Notes: generated by a model from the sequence alone, not told the origin. A DNA stretch of 30,977 nt from Lachnospiraceae bacterium (GCA_009774535.1 VSNY01000033.1:1-30977), one strand, 5' to 3'. Positions 1 through 8,786 are shown, numbered from the stretch's first letter. Translations and numbers: made by a program.

Positions 1-1
1 C

Positions 2-403
2 CAACGGCTGGTCATCACCTGCTCCCCGAAATATGCTGCATATCAGAAAACGATACGTGGAAAACAGATTGAGCGGGAAGAAAAAATGGTATCGGATGGA
101 AAAATGAAAAAGCAGCGGAAAAACCCAAACGATCCGGCAGGGTTTGCCGGAAAATTTCTCGCATTGCTGATATACCGGATGCTGGAAAAGAATCCTGGCA
201 GAAAGTATACATGTGAAAAACTCCTGGGGACTTTGAAAGGGATGAATTTCGCAGATGTGGAAGGCCAGGGATACATGCCTCTTTATCAAAGGGAAACGAT
301 AACAGACGACCTGCATGCTGCCAGCGGGTTCCGAACAGACTTCCAGTTCATCACAAAAAGGCAGATGAAAACTATCCAAAAGAGAAGCAAGGGCAGGGAG
401 TAA
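2..403 (+). pseudogene. IS1634-family transposase, C-terminal remnant with internal deletion
   Basis: The frame is open from the window edge, so the gene starts outside. The protein text begins QRLVITCSPKYAAYQ and ends FRTDFQFITKRQMKTIQKRSKGRE, which I recognise as the C-terminal part of IS1634/IS4-type DDE transposases common in Lachnospiraceae. In that family a stretch of roughly 80 residues, holding the catalytic Glu in a GRWQIEE-like motif, separates the NPNDPARF-like motif from the FLALLIYR-like motif. Here the two motifs are almost joined (RKNPNDPAGFAGKFLALLIYR, around 118-180), so the catalytic Glu is missing. The reading frame stays open across the junction. The element therefore should be unable to transpose by itself. 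The family call rests on memory of the family, not an alignment. Confidence 0.72.
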
Positions 404-427
404 ATTACTATATTCCGAGAATCACAA

Positions 428-471
428 AAAATCGCTGTAAAGCCTTTAAAACTGGCATTCACAGCGATTTT
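428..471 (+). terminator. Hairpin after the transposase remnant
   Basis: A perfect 11-bp inverted repeat (AAAATCGCTGT at 428-438, ACAGCGATTTT at 461-471) begins about 25 bases after the transposase stop. The arms end in A and T runs, so it can work as an intrinsic terminator in either direction. It probably belongs to the 3' end of the insertion element; the following TAAACTGTCAAAGACGGG could be near the element's outer end, but no partner end is in the window. Confidence 0.6.
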
Positions 472-550
472 CTATTCCATAAACTGTCAAAGACGGGATT
501 ATATAATATGGCATCGCATAAGTAAAGAAGAAGGCAAACGCAAAGACGAT

Positions 551-817
551 ATGGACTACTGGCTGTCAGAACAGATGACAGAAGAAAGTTTTCCTCTAAT
601 TTGGCAACATTATATTACAAGCTTTGTATACAGTGAACAGGGGAAAAATAATCCACTGATTAATATGGGATATCGGATAAGAAAAGTTCCAATAGATATT
701 GTATTCCGATTTGGAATTTCAAATTTAAGCATATACGAAGCGGCAGAACTTGAAGCCGCAAATTGTGATTTTAAGTTACTCATAGTTTTGAGGTTCCAAT
801 CTGGCATATCAAAATAG
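551..817 (+). CDS. Small hypothetical reading frame, probably a remnant
   Basis: An 88-codon frame whose translation I do not recognise. It is open upstream of its ATG as far as about 497, directly after the insertion-element end, so it may be the tail of an interrupted gene. There is no convincing ribosome binding site before the ATG at 551. The second half (from about 707) lies on a long imperfect palindrome, so its amino acid sequence may reflect a DNA repeat rather than a protein. It has no visible motif, signal peptide or membrane segment. It may not be a real gene. Confidence 0.25.
   Translation: MDYWLSEQMTEESFPLIWQHYITSFVYSEQGKNNPLINMGYRIRKVPIDIVFRFGISNLSIYEAAELEAANCDFKLLIVLRFQSGISK
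707..812. repeat. Long imperfect palindrome
   Basis: The left half (about 707-744) resembles the reverse complement of the right half (about 755-812): TTGGAA and TCAAA blocks occur in both arms, and the inner arms GCGGC (740-744) and GCCGC (755-759) pair exactly around a 10-base loop. Outer-arm identity is only about 60 percent by eye. It could be a decayed miniature element or a dispersed intergenic hairpin. Confidence 0.35.
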
Positions 818-831
818 AAAGGGCGATAAAG

Positions 832-972
832 ATGGCTGATACAGAGCAAACAGCTCTGGCAAAGGCAAATACATCCATAAAACAGTACCTTGTCAATTCT
901 TCCCGCATCGTGTCGTATTTGCTTCAGCCTTTAACTTGTGCAGTATCATCCGAAAACGGTCATCTTCCATAA
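832..972 (+). CDS. Tiny reading frame, probable gene fragment
   Basis: A 46-codon frame beginning MADTEQTALAKANTSIKQYL, with a purine-rich GAAAGGG ahead of the ATG. Its second half is read antisense to the 3' end of the XRE regulator (stop at 893), so only the first 20 or so codons can be independent sequence. The start is reminiscent of the N-terminus of phage RecT-type proteins, but this is a weak resemblance that I would not rely on. It may be the stump of a gene cut off at about 893. Confidence 0.2.
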   Translation: MADTEQTALAKANTSIKQYLVNSSRIVSYLLQPLTCAVSSENGHLP

Positions 973-2038
973 GCTGCATAAAATCAGGATCATCCGCCAC
1001 AGCCTGAAGCATACTGTTACGGATCAGCGTTTCATCCCGCGGCAGATCGTTTCCAAGTATCAGATGTTTCTCCAGCCAGTGATCCAGCAAATCAAAATAA
1101 TCATCTCCATGCAGGCGCATCTGTGCAGCGTCGCAGGAGGCAAGGGCGGTATATTTTTCCAGAATCGTAAGCGCGGTTTCCCAGTCTCCCTGCTGCAGAA
1201 ACCCGCGGGCGCAGGAGAGACAAATGGTCATACGAATACCCGGATGCAGCGCATCCAGCTGGAAAATATGACTGATGGCTTCTATGCGGCGGTAAGATTC
1301 TTCATAAGCCGCAGGATTGTCCGCACAAAGTTCCTGGTACGGAAGCATCAAGTTCAGCAGTTCCAGCATCGTATGATAAATACCGGCCTGCAGAATGCTT
1401 TTTGCTTCTTTTGGATTTCCAAGCATCTCCCAGGCGCGGGCTAACAGCGGTTCCGGCGTAATCTTTACAATCTCGCGATCACTTAGCAGTTCCAGCGTTT
1501 CCTGCGGCCGTCCAAGCTGCACCAGACAGAGCGCTTCCATATGCACAGCCTGCGATGCCAGTTCAAGATTACTGCTTTCTTCTTTGACACGCACAAACAA
1601 AGACAGCGCCTCTTCGATCAGGGCCTCCGTCTGCTCCTTTGTATCCGCAAGCACACAATGATTCAGGTAAAGGCTCCCCATCTGAAACAGCAGGGGCATG
1701 CAGGAAAAATACTTTTTCGTAAGATCCCGGCAGCGGTTTACAACTTCTTGGAACGGCTTTATGGAAAAGTCACGCGAAAGCGTGCTGTACATCCTGCGGA
1801 TCTCTTCGTTTGTCATTTGCGGCTCATAGCCCATCAGCGTATCGATGCTGATATCAAAAAACGCGGCCAGCTGCGGAAGCAGCGTAATGTCCGGATAAGT
1901 GGCAGATGTCTCCCATTTGGATACAGACGCTTTGGATACACCCATGTATGCCGCAAGTTCTTCCTGCGTGATACCGCGTTTTCGACGGTGTTCCATCAGG
2001 ATGCGGCCGAGTTGGATTTCTTTTGGAGTATTTTTCAT
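893..2038 (-). CDS. XRE-family transcriptional regulator with C-terminal helical repeats
   Basis: A 381-residue protein. Residues about 10-68 form a Cro/CI-type helix-turn-helix (GITQEELAAYMGVSKASVSKW, followed by PDITLLPQLAAFFDISIDTLMGY). The remaining 300 residues are helical, with TPR-like spacing (for example GRPQETLELL, GNPKEAKSIL, GDWETALTILEKY), which in related regulators is a sensing or dimerisation part. The start at 2038 is chosen because AGAGGTGACTCCG precedes it; a frame extension to 2110 has no such site and crosses the promoter. The gene is divergent from the ABC exporter at 2257 and probably controls it and itself through the inverted repeat at 2113-2155. The ligand is unknown. 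Confidence 0.85.
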   Translation of the reverse strand: MKNTPKEIQLGRILMEHRRKRGITQEELAAYMGVSKASVSKWETSATYPDITLLPQLAAFFDISIDTLMGYEPQMTNEEIRRMYSTLSRDFSIKPFQEVVNRCRDLTKKYFSCMPLLFQMGSLYLNHCVLADTKEQTEALIEEALSLFVRVKEESSNLELASQAVHMEALCLVQLGRPQETLELLSDREIVKITPEPLLARAWEMLGNPKEAKSILQAGIYHTMLELLNLMLPYQELCADNPAAYEESYRRIEAISHIFQLDALHPGIRMTICLSCARGFLQQGDWETALTILEKYTALASCDAAQMRLHGDDYFDLLDHWLEKHLILGNDLPRDETLIRNSMLQAVADDPDFMQLMEDDRFRMILHKLKAEANTTRCGKN

Positions 2039-2081
2039 CGGAGTCACCTCTCTGTATGTTCGCATGGATTTATTTGTATTT

Positions 2082-2110
2082 ATTATAGGATGGAAGGCAA
2101 AAAAATACAA
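2082..2110 (-). promoter_or_regulatory. Promoter of the XRE regulator
   Basis: Read on the minus strand, TTGTAT (2110-2105) and TATAAT (2087-2082) are separated by exactly 17 bases, a good sigma-A promoter. It lies 44 bases before the start codon. Its -35 box touches the inverted repeat at 2113-2155, so a protein bound there could block or recruit polymerase. Confidence 0.75.
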
Positions 2111-2112
2111 GT

Positions 2113-2155
2113 CTTATTAAGAAACTACAGCACGTTGCAAAAGTTTCTTAATAAG
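2113..2155. promoter_or_regulatory. Perfect 14-bp inverted repeat, likely regulator operator
   Basis: CTTATTAAGAAACT (2113-2126) and AGTTTCTTAATAAG (2142-2155) are exact reverse complements around a 15-base spacer. The arm centres are 29 bases apart, close to three helical turns. Each arm is itself nearly palindromic (CTTATTAAG), so each could bind one dimer. A further GCAACT (2155-2160) and AGTTGC (2172-2177) pair lies next to it. Position between two divergent promoters suggests binding of the XRE regulator; this is inferred. Confidence 0.65.
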
Positions 2156-2188
2156 CAACTTTTCTTCCTATAGTTGCTTCCACATCTC

Positions 2189-2217
2189 TTGTACTTTTCC
2201 GCTTTTCTGCCTATAAT
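2189..2217 (+). promoter_or_regulatory. Promoter of the XRE-linked ABC exporter
   Basis: TTGTAC (2189-2194) and TATAAT (2212-2217) are 17 bases apart. The stretch CCTATAATAAATACAAA around the -10 box is also found, reverse-complemented, at the opposing promoter, so the two promoters are near mirror copies. Confidence 0.75.
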
Positions 2218-2256
2218 AAATACAAACAATCCTAATATAGAAAAAGGTGAATGCAA

Positions 2257-3231
2257 ATGAATACAACCGCCGTTACACTGAATCATTTATCCAAAACATA
2301 CCCGGACGGCAAAAAAGCCGTAAACAATATTCAGATCACATTAGCTCCGGGTGAAATCTTCGGGTTTTTAGGCCCGAACGGCGCCGGAAAAACGACGACC
2401 GTAAAATTACTAAATGGAATCCTCGCGCCAACGGAAGGCAGCTGCAGTGTGTATGGCACAAACCCGGCCGTGCATCCGGAAAAAGCTCACGCGCTTTCCG
2501 GAGTTGTAACCGAACACGCTCAGATGTACGACCATCTGACGGGTATGGAAAATCTTCTCTTTTACGGTTCGCTGTTTGGCCTTGCATCCGCCGCATGCAC
2601 CAAACGCAGCCTGTTCCTTTTGGAACAAATGGAATTAACCGACGCCAAAGATAAAAAACTAGCCGCCTATTCCACTGGTATGCGCAAGCGGCTCTCCCTG
2701 GCGCGGGCGCTGATCCATCAGCCAAAAGTCCTGTTTTTAGACGAACCTACTTCCGGCCTGGACCCGCAAAGTGCGCAAAATGTCCATGCCATCATTCAAA
2801 ATCTGGCAAAAGAACAGGGCATTACCGTATTTTTATGCACGCACCAGCTGCGCTATGCACAAGAAATCTGCACACGCTACGGCCTGATCCGCGAAGGAAG
2901 TCTGCTTGCACAAGGCACGCTGGATGAACTGCGCAAAAAAGCCTGTTCTGGGATCACGGTAAACATTCGGGCATCCGGCATCGCGGCTGCCTTGCCTGGC
3001 TTGGATCTAATCCAAGACAAACAAAGCAACGCCTTGCAGCCAGTATCAGATAAACCGCACCATCAGCCAGCGGAATATCTGATTCGCGTACAATCCGAAG
3101 CAGAAATCCCGCAAATTGTCCGAAAGATCTTAGAAAACGGCGGTGAAATCTACCATGTGTCCGCGGATCGGCCTTCTTTGGAAGAGCTTTATTTTACCCT
3201 GACGGATCAACATCAGTCATTGGCAGACTAA
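2257..3231 (+). CDS. ABC transporter ATP-binding protein
   Basis: A 324-residue ATPase of an ABC-2 type exporter. Walker A is GPNGAGKT (39-46), the signature is the variant YSTGMRKRL (about 138-146), and Walker B is VLFLDEP (about 158-164), followed by the H-loop CTHQL. A C-terminal extension of about 100 residues follows, as in drug or peptide exporters of this type. The ATG at 2257 is preferred over the one at 2251, because AAAGGTG ends one base before 2251 and so sits at a normal distance only from 2257. It is followed by its permease after about 75 bases. With the divergent XRE regulator this suggests an inducible exporter; the substrate cannot be read from the sequence. Confidence 0.9.
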   Translation: MNTTAVTLNHLSKTYPDGKKAVNNIQITLAPGEIFGFLGPNGAGKTTTVKLLNGILAPTEGSCSVYGTNPAVHPEKAHALSGVVTEHAQMYDHLTGMENLLFYGSLFGLASAACTKRSLFLLEQMELTDAKDKKLAAYSTGMRKRLSLARALIHQPKVLFLDEPTSGLDPQSAQNVHAIIQNLAKEQGITVFLCTHQLRYAQEICTRYGLIREGSLLAQGTLDELRKKACSGITVNIRASGIAAALPGLDLIQDKQSNALQPVSDKPHHQPAEYLIRVQSEAEIPQIVRKILENGGEIYHVSADRPSLEELYFTLTDQHQSLAD

Positions 3232-3306
3232 GACAAACTGCCAAATTTGCTGCAACAGAATCGATATTTATTCCAAAATACATCCATAAAAAACAGGAGG
3301 CGCTGC

Positions 3307-4101
3307 ATGAAACAAGAAATGACTTCGATTATAAAAAAAGACCTGCGGCGGATGGTATCCACCAGACGGATGCTGTTCACGCTGCTGATTGTCCCTTTCG
3401 TACTGACGGTATTCGTACCATCCGCCTTTCTTCTGGTCCAGCATTTCGTACCGCAGGAACAGGAAGAATTTCAAAAACTGCTGGAACTGCTGCCAGCCGC
3501 TGAACAGGGAAGCAGCCAGCAGGAAGGTCTGACCGGGTTATTAATCAATTATCTGCTGCCTTTGTTTTTTCTGATTATCCCGATTATGGCCTCCACCATT
3601 ATGTCCGCTTCTTCCTTTGTGGGTGAAAAGGAAAAGCAGACACTGGAAACACTGCTGTACTGCCCGCTTTCCTTAACCGAAATCTTCCAGGCCAAAGTTG
3701 CCGCGTCGTTTTTGTTAAGCATGGCTGTATCCGGTATTTCCTTTTGTATCATGCTGATTGTACTGGAAGCGGAAATTTTCCTGACAGGCGGAAACTTCCT
3801 GCTGCCTGGCCCGCAATGGCTGGTTGTAATGCTGTTACTGTCCCCGTCATTTTCCCTGATCGCAATTACCCTGATCGTGCGGGTATCCGCCAAGGCTCAG
3901 AGCGCCGAAGACGCGCAGCAGGGCGCTGCTTTTTTGCTGCTTCCGGTCTTACTGCTGCTGGTCAACCAGATTGGAGGTTTTTTGCTGATTAGTACCTGGG
4001 TTTTGCTTGGACTCGGCATTGTCTGCGGCTTTGCGGCCGTAGTTATGCTAAAACGCGCAGCCGCAAGCTTCCATTACGAAATGCTCAATACCTTCCTTTA
4101 A
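3307..4101 (+). CDS. ABC-2 type transporter permease
   Basis: A 264-residue membrane protein with about six hydrophobic segments. The first (about 20-45) is followed by an extracytoplasmic stretch rich in Gln and Glu. The motif SFVGEKEKQTLETLLYCPLS is the conserved cytoplasmic segment of ABC-2 permeases. The start at 3307 follows AGGAGGCGCTGC; the frame extends 20 codons upstream without such a site. It pairs with the ATPase just upstream to form an exporter. It ends only 19 bases from the convergent MATE gene, and I see no separate terminator between them. Confidence 0.88.
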   Translation: MKQEMTSIIKKDLRRMVSTRRMLFTLLIVPFVLTVFVPSAFLLVQHFVPQEQEEFQKLLELLPAAEQGSSQQEGLTGLLINYLLPLFFLIIPIMASTIMSASSFVGEKEKQTLETLLYCPLSLTEIFQAKVAASFLLSMAVSGISFCIMLIVLEAEIFLTGGNFLLPGPQWLVVMLLLSPSFSLIAITLIVRVSAKAQSAEDAQQGAAFLLLPVLLLLVNQIGGFLLISTWVLLGLGIVCGFAAVVMLKRAAASFHYEMLNTFL

Positions 4102-4120
4102 CAGAGCCGTTTTCACAGAG

Positions 4121-5485
4121 TCATACATCTTCCTTTTCTTTTTCTATAGCTGAAATCTTGCGGATACTAGAAAAAAAGCTGAAAAATAATACAAAATCCG
4201 CACCCGCCCAGGCAGCGATTTCCGCATAAAAAATCCCATCCTGCCCAAGCGCCATTGGCAGCAGCAGGGCAGCGGCTGTGCGCATTCCAAACTCCGCACA
4301 GCCGGAGACCATTGGCAGCACTGTATTTCCAAGACCCTGAATACAGGAACGCGTGACATGCAAATAGTACAAAACCGGAAGACAAATGCTCATAATAAAC
4401 AGATAGCGGTACGCAATTGCAAGCGTATCAGCTGTCGTTTTTGCATCGCCATTGATAAAGCACAGCAAAATCCATTTTCCGGCAAAGATCATAACCGCAG
4501 CGATTACAACAGACGTTATCACTGCAATTACCAGAGCCTCCCGGTAACCTTTGCGGATACGGGAGATCTTTCCAGCTCCAAGGTTCTGCCCAGTATACGT
4601 TGTCATTGAAAATCCATAGGAAGTAGCAGCCACTTCCAGCATGCCATATAACTTATTCGTAGCCGTAAATCCGGCGATAAACGCGACGCCAAATCCGTTC
4701 ACTACAGACTGGACAATCATTCCGCCGACTGAAATCACAAAATTCTGGAAAGCCATCGGCGTTCCCAGCTTCATCAGGCGGATATGAAGTTTGGTATCAA
4801 TTTCCAGGTCTGCCCGCTGAAACTTTAAAATATCAATCTGTATCATTTTGATCAGGCAAAACAGACTGGAACAAAGCTGTGCCAGCACCGTCGCAGCCGC
4901 AGCGCCAAATACACCCAGACCAAGCACCGGAACAAAGAAAAGATCCAGGCCGATATTTATAAAAGAAGCGCAGATCATCGCATACAGCGGCGTCTTTCCA
5001 TCTCCGAGCGAACGCAGAACCGATGCAAACAGATTGTATGCCATTACGACCGGAATGCCCCAGAACATCGCGCGCATATACAACATCGTATCCGCCCAGA
5101 CGGTTTCCGGCGTATGCAGGATTTCCAACATCCAGGCAGCAAAGATCTGTCCGCCTGCCAGCAGAACCAGCGCGCTTACGGCAGATAAAAATGCGGAATT
5201 CACAATTACATGACGCAGGCTGCGGTATTGTCCTGCCCCAAAGTCCTGAGACATCCGGATACCAAAGCCTTGTGTAAATCCCTGAATTATGCCCTGCATC
5301 ATCCAAATAATCCACTCAGCAGCGCCAACCGCGGCAATACCGGATACACCGAGTACCTGTCCGACAATTGCTGCATCTGCGATTGTATAAAATTGCTGGA
5401 ACAAATTGCCGAGCATCAGCGGCAGAGCAAAAGAGAGAATCAATCGGCCTGGAGGGCCGGAAGTCATATTACGCAGTGATGTCAT
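4121..5485 (-). CDS. MATE family multidrug/cation antiporter
   Basis: A 454-residue integral membrane protein with about 12 hydrophobic segments and typical MATE text: PLMLGNLFQQFYTIADAAIVG near the N-terminus, SVLRSLGDGKTPLYAM, and QNLGAGKISRIRKGYREAL after the midpoint. MATE proteins export drugs or metabolites using a Na+ or H+ gradient. AGGAG lies 8 bases before the ATG at 5485 but only 2 bases before the ATG at 5491, so 5485 is preferred. It is a single gene, convergent with the ABC exporter. Substrate unknown. Confidence 0.92.
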   Translation of the reverse strand: MTSLRNMTSGPPGRLILSFALPLMLGNLFQQFYTIADAAIVGQVLGVSGIAAVGAAEWIIWMMQGIIQGFTQGFGIRMSQDFGAGQYRSLRHVIVNSAFLSAVSALVLLAGGQIFAAWMLEILHTPETVWADTMLYMRAMFWGIPVVMAYNLFASVLRSLGDGKTPLYAMICASFINIGLDLFFVPVLGLGVFGAAAATVLAQLCSSLFCLIKMIQIDILKFQRADLEIDTKLHIRLMKLGTPMAFQNFVISVGGMIVQSVVNGFGVAFIAGFTATNKLYGMLEVAATSYGFSMTTYTGQNLGAGKISRIRKGYREALVIAVITSVVIAAVMIFAGKWILLCFINGDAKTTADTLAIAYRYLFIMSICLPVLYYLHVTRSCIQGLGNTVLPMVSGCAEFGMRTAAALLLPMALGQDGIFYAEIAAWAGADFVLFFSFFSSIRKISAIEKEKEDV

Positions 5486-5585
5486 GTTCATGGCTCCTTT
5501 CCTTTTTATATGCGTGACAGAAAGCTGCTCCATATGTAATGCGAATATTCTATCACAGGAAATGGCGGATGGCCAGAATTTTTAT

Positions 5586-5636
5586 ATAAAAAAGCCAGTG
5601 GCCTGCGAATTTCCCTTTTCGCGGCCACCGGCCTTA
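5586..5636 (-). terminator. Intrinsic terminator of the beta-galactosidase gene
   Basis: On the minus strand a long imperfect stem (AAGGCCGGTGGCCGCGAA pairing with TTCGCAGGCCACTGGCTT, arms 5618-5635 and 5592-5609) is followed directly by TTTTTTAT. It lies about 90 bases after the beta-galactosidase stop, so it ends that transcript before the MATE gene. Confidence 0.8.
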
Positions 5637-5723
5637 GGTTCTTCCGGATCAATCCCGGAAAAATCCACGATCAAATCGTAAAATTACCAACCTTCACCTG
5701 ATCTGAACATGTATCCACTTCCA

Positions 5724-8700
5724 TCAAATACCTTTGATCCAAAAACAAAACTCCAGTTTCTGTTCGATCCCGATCCGGTACTCCGGATGCACCCTGGCGC
5801 CCCAGCTGTCATCTCCGGCCACGCCCATCTGCGCCAGCGCGGCGCGCACAACGGTATGATGCACCTTTGGAAGTTCGTATGCATGCAGCGCATGTTCCAT
5901 TTCATGCGGTGTATAAGGCAGCGCTGAAAAATAAATTCCATCCCCGGCAAACAGCATGCCTCTTCCTCTGGCGTCCGTTACTTTTGCGTAGCGAACATCC
6001 ATTTTGTTGCCGCATTCCTGCGGTACGAGGTATTCTGCCAGATTATCCGTTACCCGGTTTTGGTAAATGCCAAGCTTCGCCCCTTCTTTACGGTCTGCAT
6101 ATGTTTCCGCCGGGCCAAGGCCGTACCAGGTCACATGGTCATAGTCCGCGTCCAGATAGAAGATCATTCCAAATTCCGGCATATCGCCAAGTTCTTTGAC
6201 CGGATCATAGGAAAGCTTCGTTTGGATCGCGCCGTCGCCATACACGGTATAAGATACCTCGCAGGTGCTGTGCGGCGTTGTCGGCATATGATACACATAA
6301 GTTACCGTTACGGTATTGTCTTTTTCTGTCACCTTTACCGGATTTTCTGCAAAACCGGTATGATACTGTGTATCCGCAGATGCGTCAACCTGTTTATGGC
6401 TGGCATACATACTGGCAATTTTCCACTGTGCATAACGCGCGGCAGCAAGGCTTCCCATGTCATTGTCCACGGGTGCGCGCCAGAAGTTCGGCATTGGAAT
6501 CTTTTTGATCATTTCTACCCCTGCATATCGGTAAGACACCAGACCGCCGTTCAGCATCGAAAACAGTACGTCAAAATCATCGCCTTTGACGCCAATATTC
6601 ACTTTACCATAAATGACACGCAGCGGTTTTTCACTTTTCTTCCATACAAATGGCTTTTTAAATACTTTCTGGCCAAATGCAACTTCATGACCTGCCTGCG
6701 CCCAGATCGCAGCTTCTTTTAAACGGAAAGAAATCGTTATGGCATATTCTCCGTCTTCCCGGTCTGTAAAAGGCATTGCAAACGTTTCGCTGGATAACGG
6801 CTCTACGGCGATGTCCAGTTCTTTTTCTTCGATAAGCCTGCCGTCTTTTTGCAGCAGCGCCACACACTGGTAGCAGTTCGTATTGAGAAACAGGTTTTTA
6901 TTATGTACGGTAAATCCATGATCTGCAAAAGAAACAGAGATATTCTGGTAATTATATTTTACTTCCTGCATTTTCGGGGAAGCGTCCCGTTTGCCGCCAT
7001 ATACGATTCCATTGCCGCTGAAATTGTAGTCTGTCGGACGTTCGCCAAAATCCCCGCCGTAAGCCTGGAACTCTTCGCCGTAACGGTTCTTTTTCGCAAT
7101 GGACTGATCGATATAATCCCAGATAAACCCGCCCTGATAACGCGGCTCGGTATCGGTCAGATCCGTATATTTATGCATCCCGCCGCAGGAATTGCCCATT
7201 GCGTGCGTATATTCGCAGCAAATAAACGGCTTGTCCGGATGTTGATCTAAAAATTCCTGAATGGCTGCCGCAGACGGATACATCTGGCTTTCCATATCAC
7301 TGGTATCATTATAGCGGCGGTCATGGAACACGCCTTCATAATGCACCAGGCGATACGGGTCCAGCCTGCGGAACAGCTGTGACATTTCAAAAATAACTTT
7401 GCCGCCGTAAGACTCATTGCCGCATGACCAAATTAAAATTGAAGGATGATTTTTATCCCGCTGGTAGCACGAATTCACACGGTCTAACATCGCGCCCATC
7501 CACTCCTCGTGATTTTCCGGAACTGCTGCTTCCGGCGCATCCAGCCCGCGGGATACCGCATCCCAGGAGCCATGCGACTCCATATTATTTTCCGCAATCA
7601 GATATAGTCCGTACTTGTCGCACAAGTGATAAATTCTGGAATCGTCCGGATAATGGCAGGTTCTAACAGCGTTGATATTGTTTCGCTTCATCGTAAGGAT
7701 ATCCGTCAGTATTTCCTCGTCGGAAACCGTCCGCCCTGTCCGGGACGAAAACTCATGACGGTTGACTCCTTTAAATACAATCCGCTTCCCGTTTAAGAGC
7801 ATCAGACCGTCTTTCATTTCAAAGCGGCGGAAGCCAACTTTCTGTGGAATCACTTCGGTCAGATTTCCCGCATCATCATACACTTCCAGCGTCAGATCAT
7901 ATAAAGCAGGCTCTTCAGCGCTCCATAATTTTGGATGTTCCACCGCAAAAGAAGCTTCCTGCCCGTTTGTTTGACCAGACAGCGTGATACTGGCGTCTAC
8001 CAGCGTCTGCTCCCAGCCGGATAAAGTTACATGTACGCTGCCCGCTCCCTGTGTCTGCAGCGTCAGTTTCAGGTCCGCATGTACAAGGTCTTCTGCCACG
8101 ATTGGCTCTGTTTTCAAATCCCATAGATGTGTCTTTGGAACCGTATACAAAAATACACTGCGGTAAATCCCTGAGAAACGGTAAAAATCCTGATCTTCAC
8201 ACCAGCTGCCGGAAGTCCATTTGAATACACAGGCTGCCAGCTTGTTTTCCCCCTGATTCAGATATGGCGTCAGCTCAAAGTCCGATGGCGTAAAACTGTC
8301 CTCGCTGTATCCAACGAAATGGCCGTTCAGCCACACCGCAATTCCGCTTTCCGCCCCCTGGAACGAAAGATAGACAGGCTGTCCTTCCAATTCCTTTGGC
8401 AAGGTGAAATATTTTACATAACTGGCAGTCGGGTTAAACTCTTTTGGAATCTCGTCTGTCCAAATCTGTTCCCTGCCATCCCACGGATACTGCGTATTCG
8501 CATACTGCGGAATATCATATCCTTCCATCTGAATATGCGCCGGAACACGGATATCCGCCCATGGGCGGCAGTCATACTCCGGCTGTTCAAATCCTGGAAT
8601 GGTCTGCGCCTGATTCCTGGCATAGTGAAATTTCCAGACGCCGTCCAGCGAATAGCGGAAGCTGGTCTTCTCCGCCGCGGCTTCCTCCTGGCTGGCATAG

Positions 8701-8786
8701 CAAATATGATCGGAATGCGCATCCAGCCTTCCCTCCGCAAAATACCGCGGATCTTTTACCTTTTCATAATGAAAATCTGACATCAT
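5724..8786 (-). CDS. lacZ: Beta-galactosidase, glycoside hydrolase family 2
   Basis: A 1020-residue enzyme, close to the E. coli LacZ length. It hydrolyses beta-galactosides such as lactose. Order: N-terminal sugar-binding domain (SLDGVWKFHYARN, then PWDGREQIW), immunoglobulin-like domain, catalytic barrel with RTCHYPDDSRIY and YLIAENNMESHG, acid/base Glu about 458 in WSCGNESYGG, nucleophile Glu about 525 in CCEYTHAMGNS, and a C-terminal Bgal small-chain domain. There is no signal peptide, so it acts in the cytoplasm. The start at 8786 is chosen because AAAAGGAGAAGAGT precedes ATGATG; an ATG at 8810 lacks such a site. A hairpin resembling one before xylB lies just upstream (8816-8844). No lactose transporter is adjacent. 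Confidence 0.95.
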   Translation of the reverse strand: MMSDFHYEKVKDPRYFAEGRLDAHSDHICYASQEEAAAEKTSFRYSLDGVWKFHYARNQAQTIPGFEQPEYDCRPWADIRVPAHIQMEGYDIPQYANTQYPWDGREQIWTDEIPKEFNPTASYVKYFTLPKELEGQPVYLSFQGAESGIAVWLNGHFVGYSEDSFTPSDFELTPYLNQGENKLAACVFKWTSGSWCEDQDFYRFSGIYRSVFLYTVPKTHLWDLKTEPIVAEDLVHADLKLTLQTQGAGSVHVTLSGWEQTLVDASITLSGQTNGQEASFAVEHPKLWSAEEPALYDLTLEVYDDAGNLTEVIPQKVGFRRFEMKDGLMLLNGKRIVFKGVNRHEFSSRTGRTVSDEEILTDILTMKRNNINAVRTCHYPDDSRIYHLCDKYGLYLIAENNMESHGSWDAVSRGLDAPEAAVPENHEEWMGAMLDRVNSCYQRDKNHPSILIWSCGNESYGGKVIFEMSQLFRRLDPYRLVHYEGVFHDRRYNDTSDMESQMYPSAAAIQEFLDQHPDKPFICCEYTHAMGNSCGGMHKYTDLTDTEPRYQGGFIWDYIDQSIAKKNRYGEEFQAYGGDFGERPTDYNFSGNGIVYGGKRDASPKMQEVKYNYQNISVSFADHGFTVHNKNLFLNTNCYQCVALLQKDGRLIEEKELDIAVEPLSSETFAMPFTDREDGEYAITISFRLKEAAIWAQAGHEVAFGQKVFKKPFVWKKSEKPLRVIYGKVNIGVKGDDFDVLFSMLNGGLVSYRYAGVEMIKKIPMPNFWRAPVDNDMGSLAAARYAQWKIASMYASHKQVDASADTQYHTGFAENPVKVTEKDNTVTVTYVYHMPTTPHSTCEVSYTVYGDGAIQTKLSYDPVKELGDMPEFGMIFYLDADYDHVTWYGLGPAETYADRKEGAKLGIYQNRVTDNLAEYLVPQECGNKMDVRYAKVTDARGRGMLFAGDGIYFSALPYTPHEMEHALHAYELPKVHHTVVRAALAQMGVAGDDSWGARVHPEYRIGIEQKLEFCFWIKGI

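Noticed and set aside
832..972. Truncated phage RecT gene
   Set aside because: Only the first 20 or so residues resemble RecT starts, and the rest is antisense to the regulator gene; the evidence is too thin for a named call.
2039..2110. Longer N-terminus for the XRE regulator starting at 2110
   Set aside because: It has no ribosome binding site and overlaps the regulator's own promoter; the ATG at 2038 has a good site.
5724..5950. Extra small gene overlapping the lacZ 3' end
   Set aside because: It lies almost entirely inside lacZ in another frame and has no recognisable feature.
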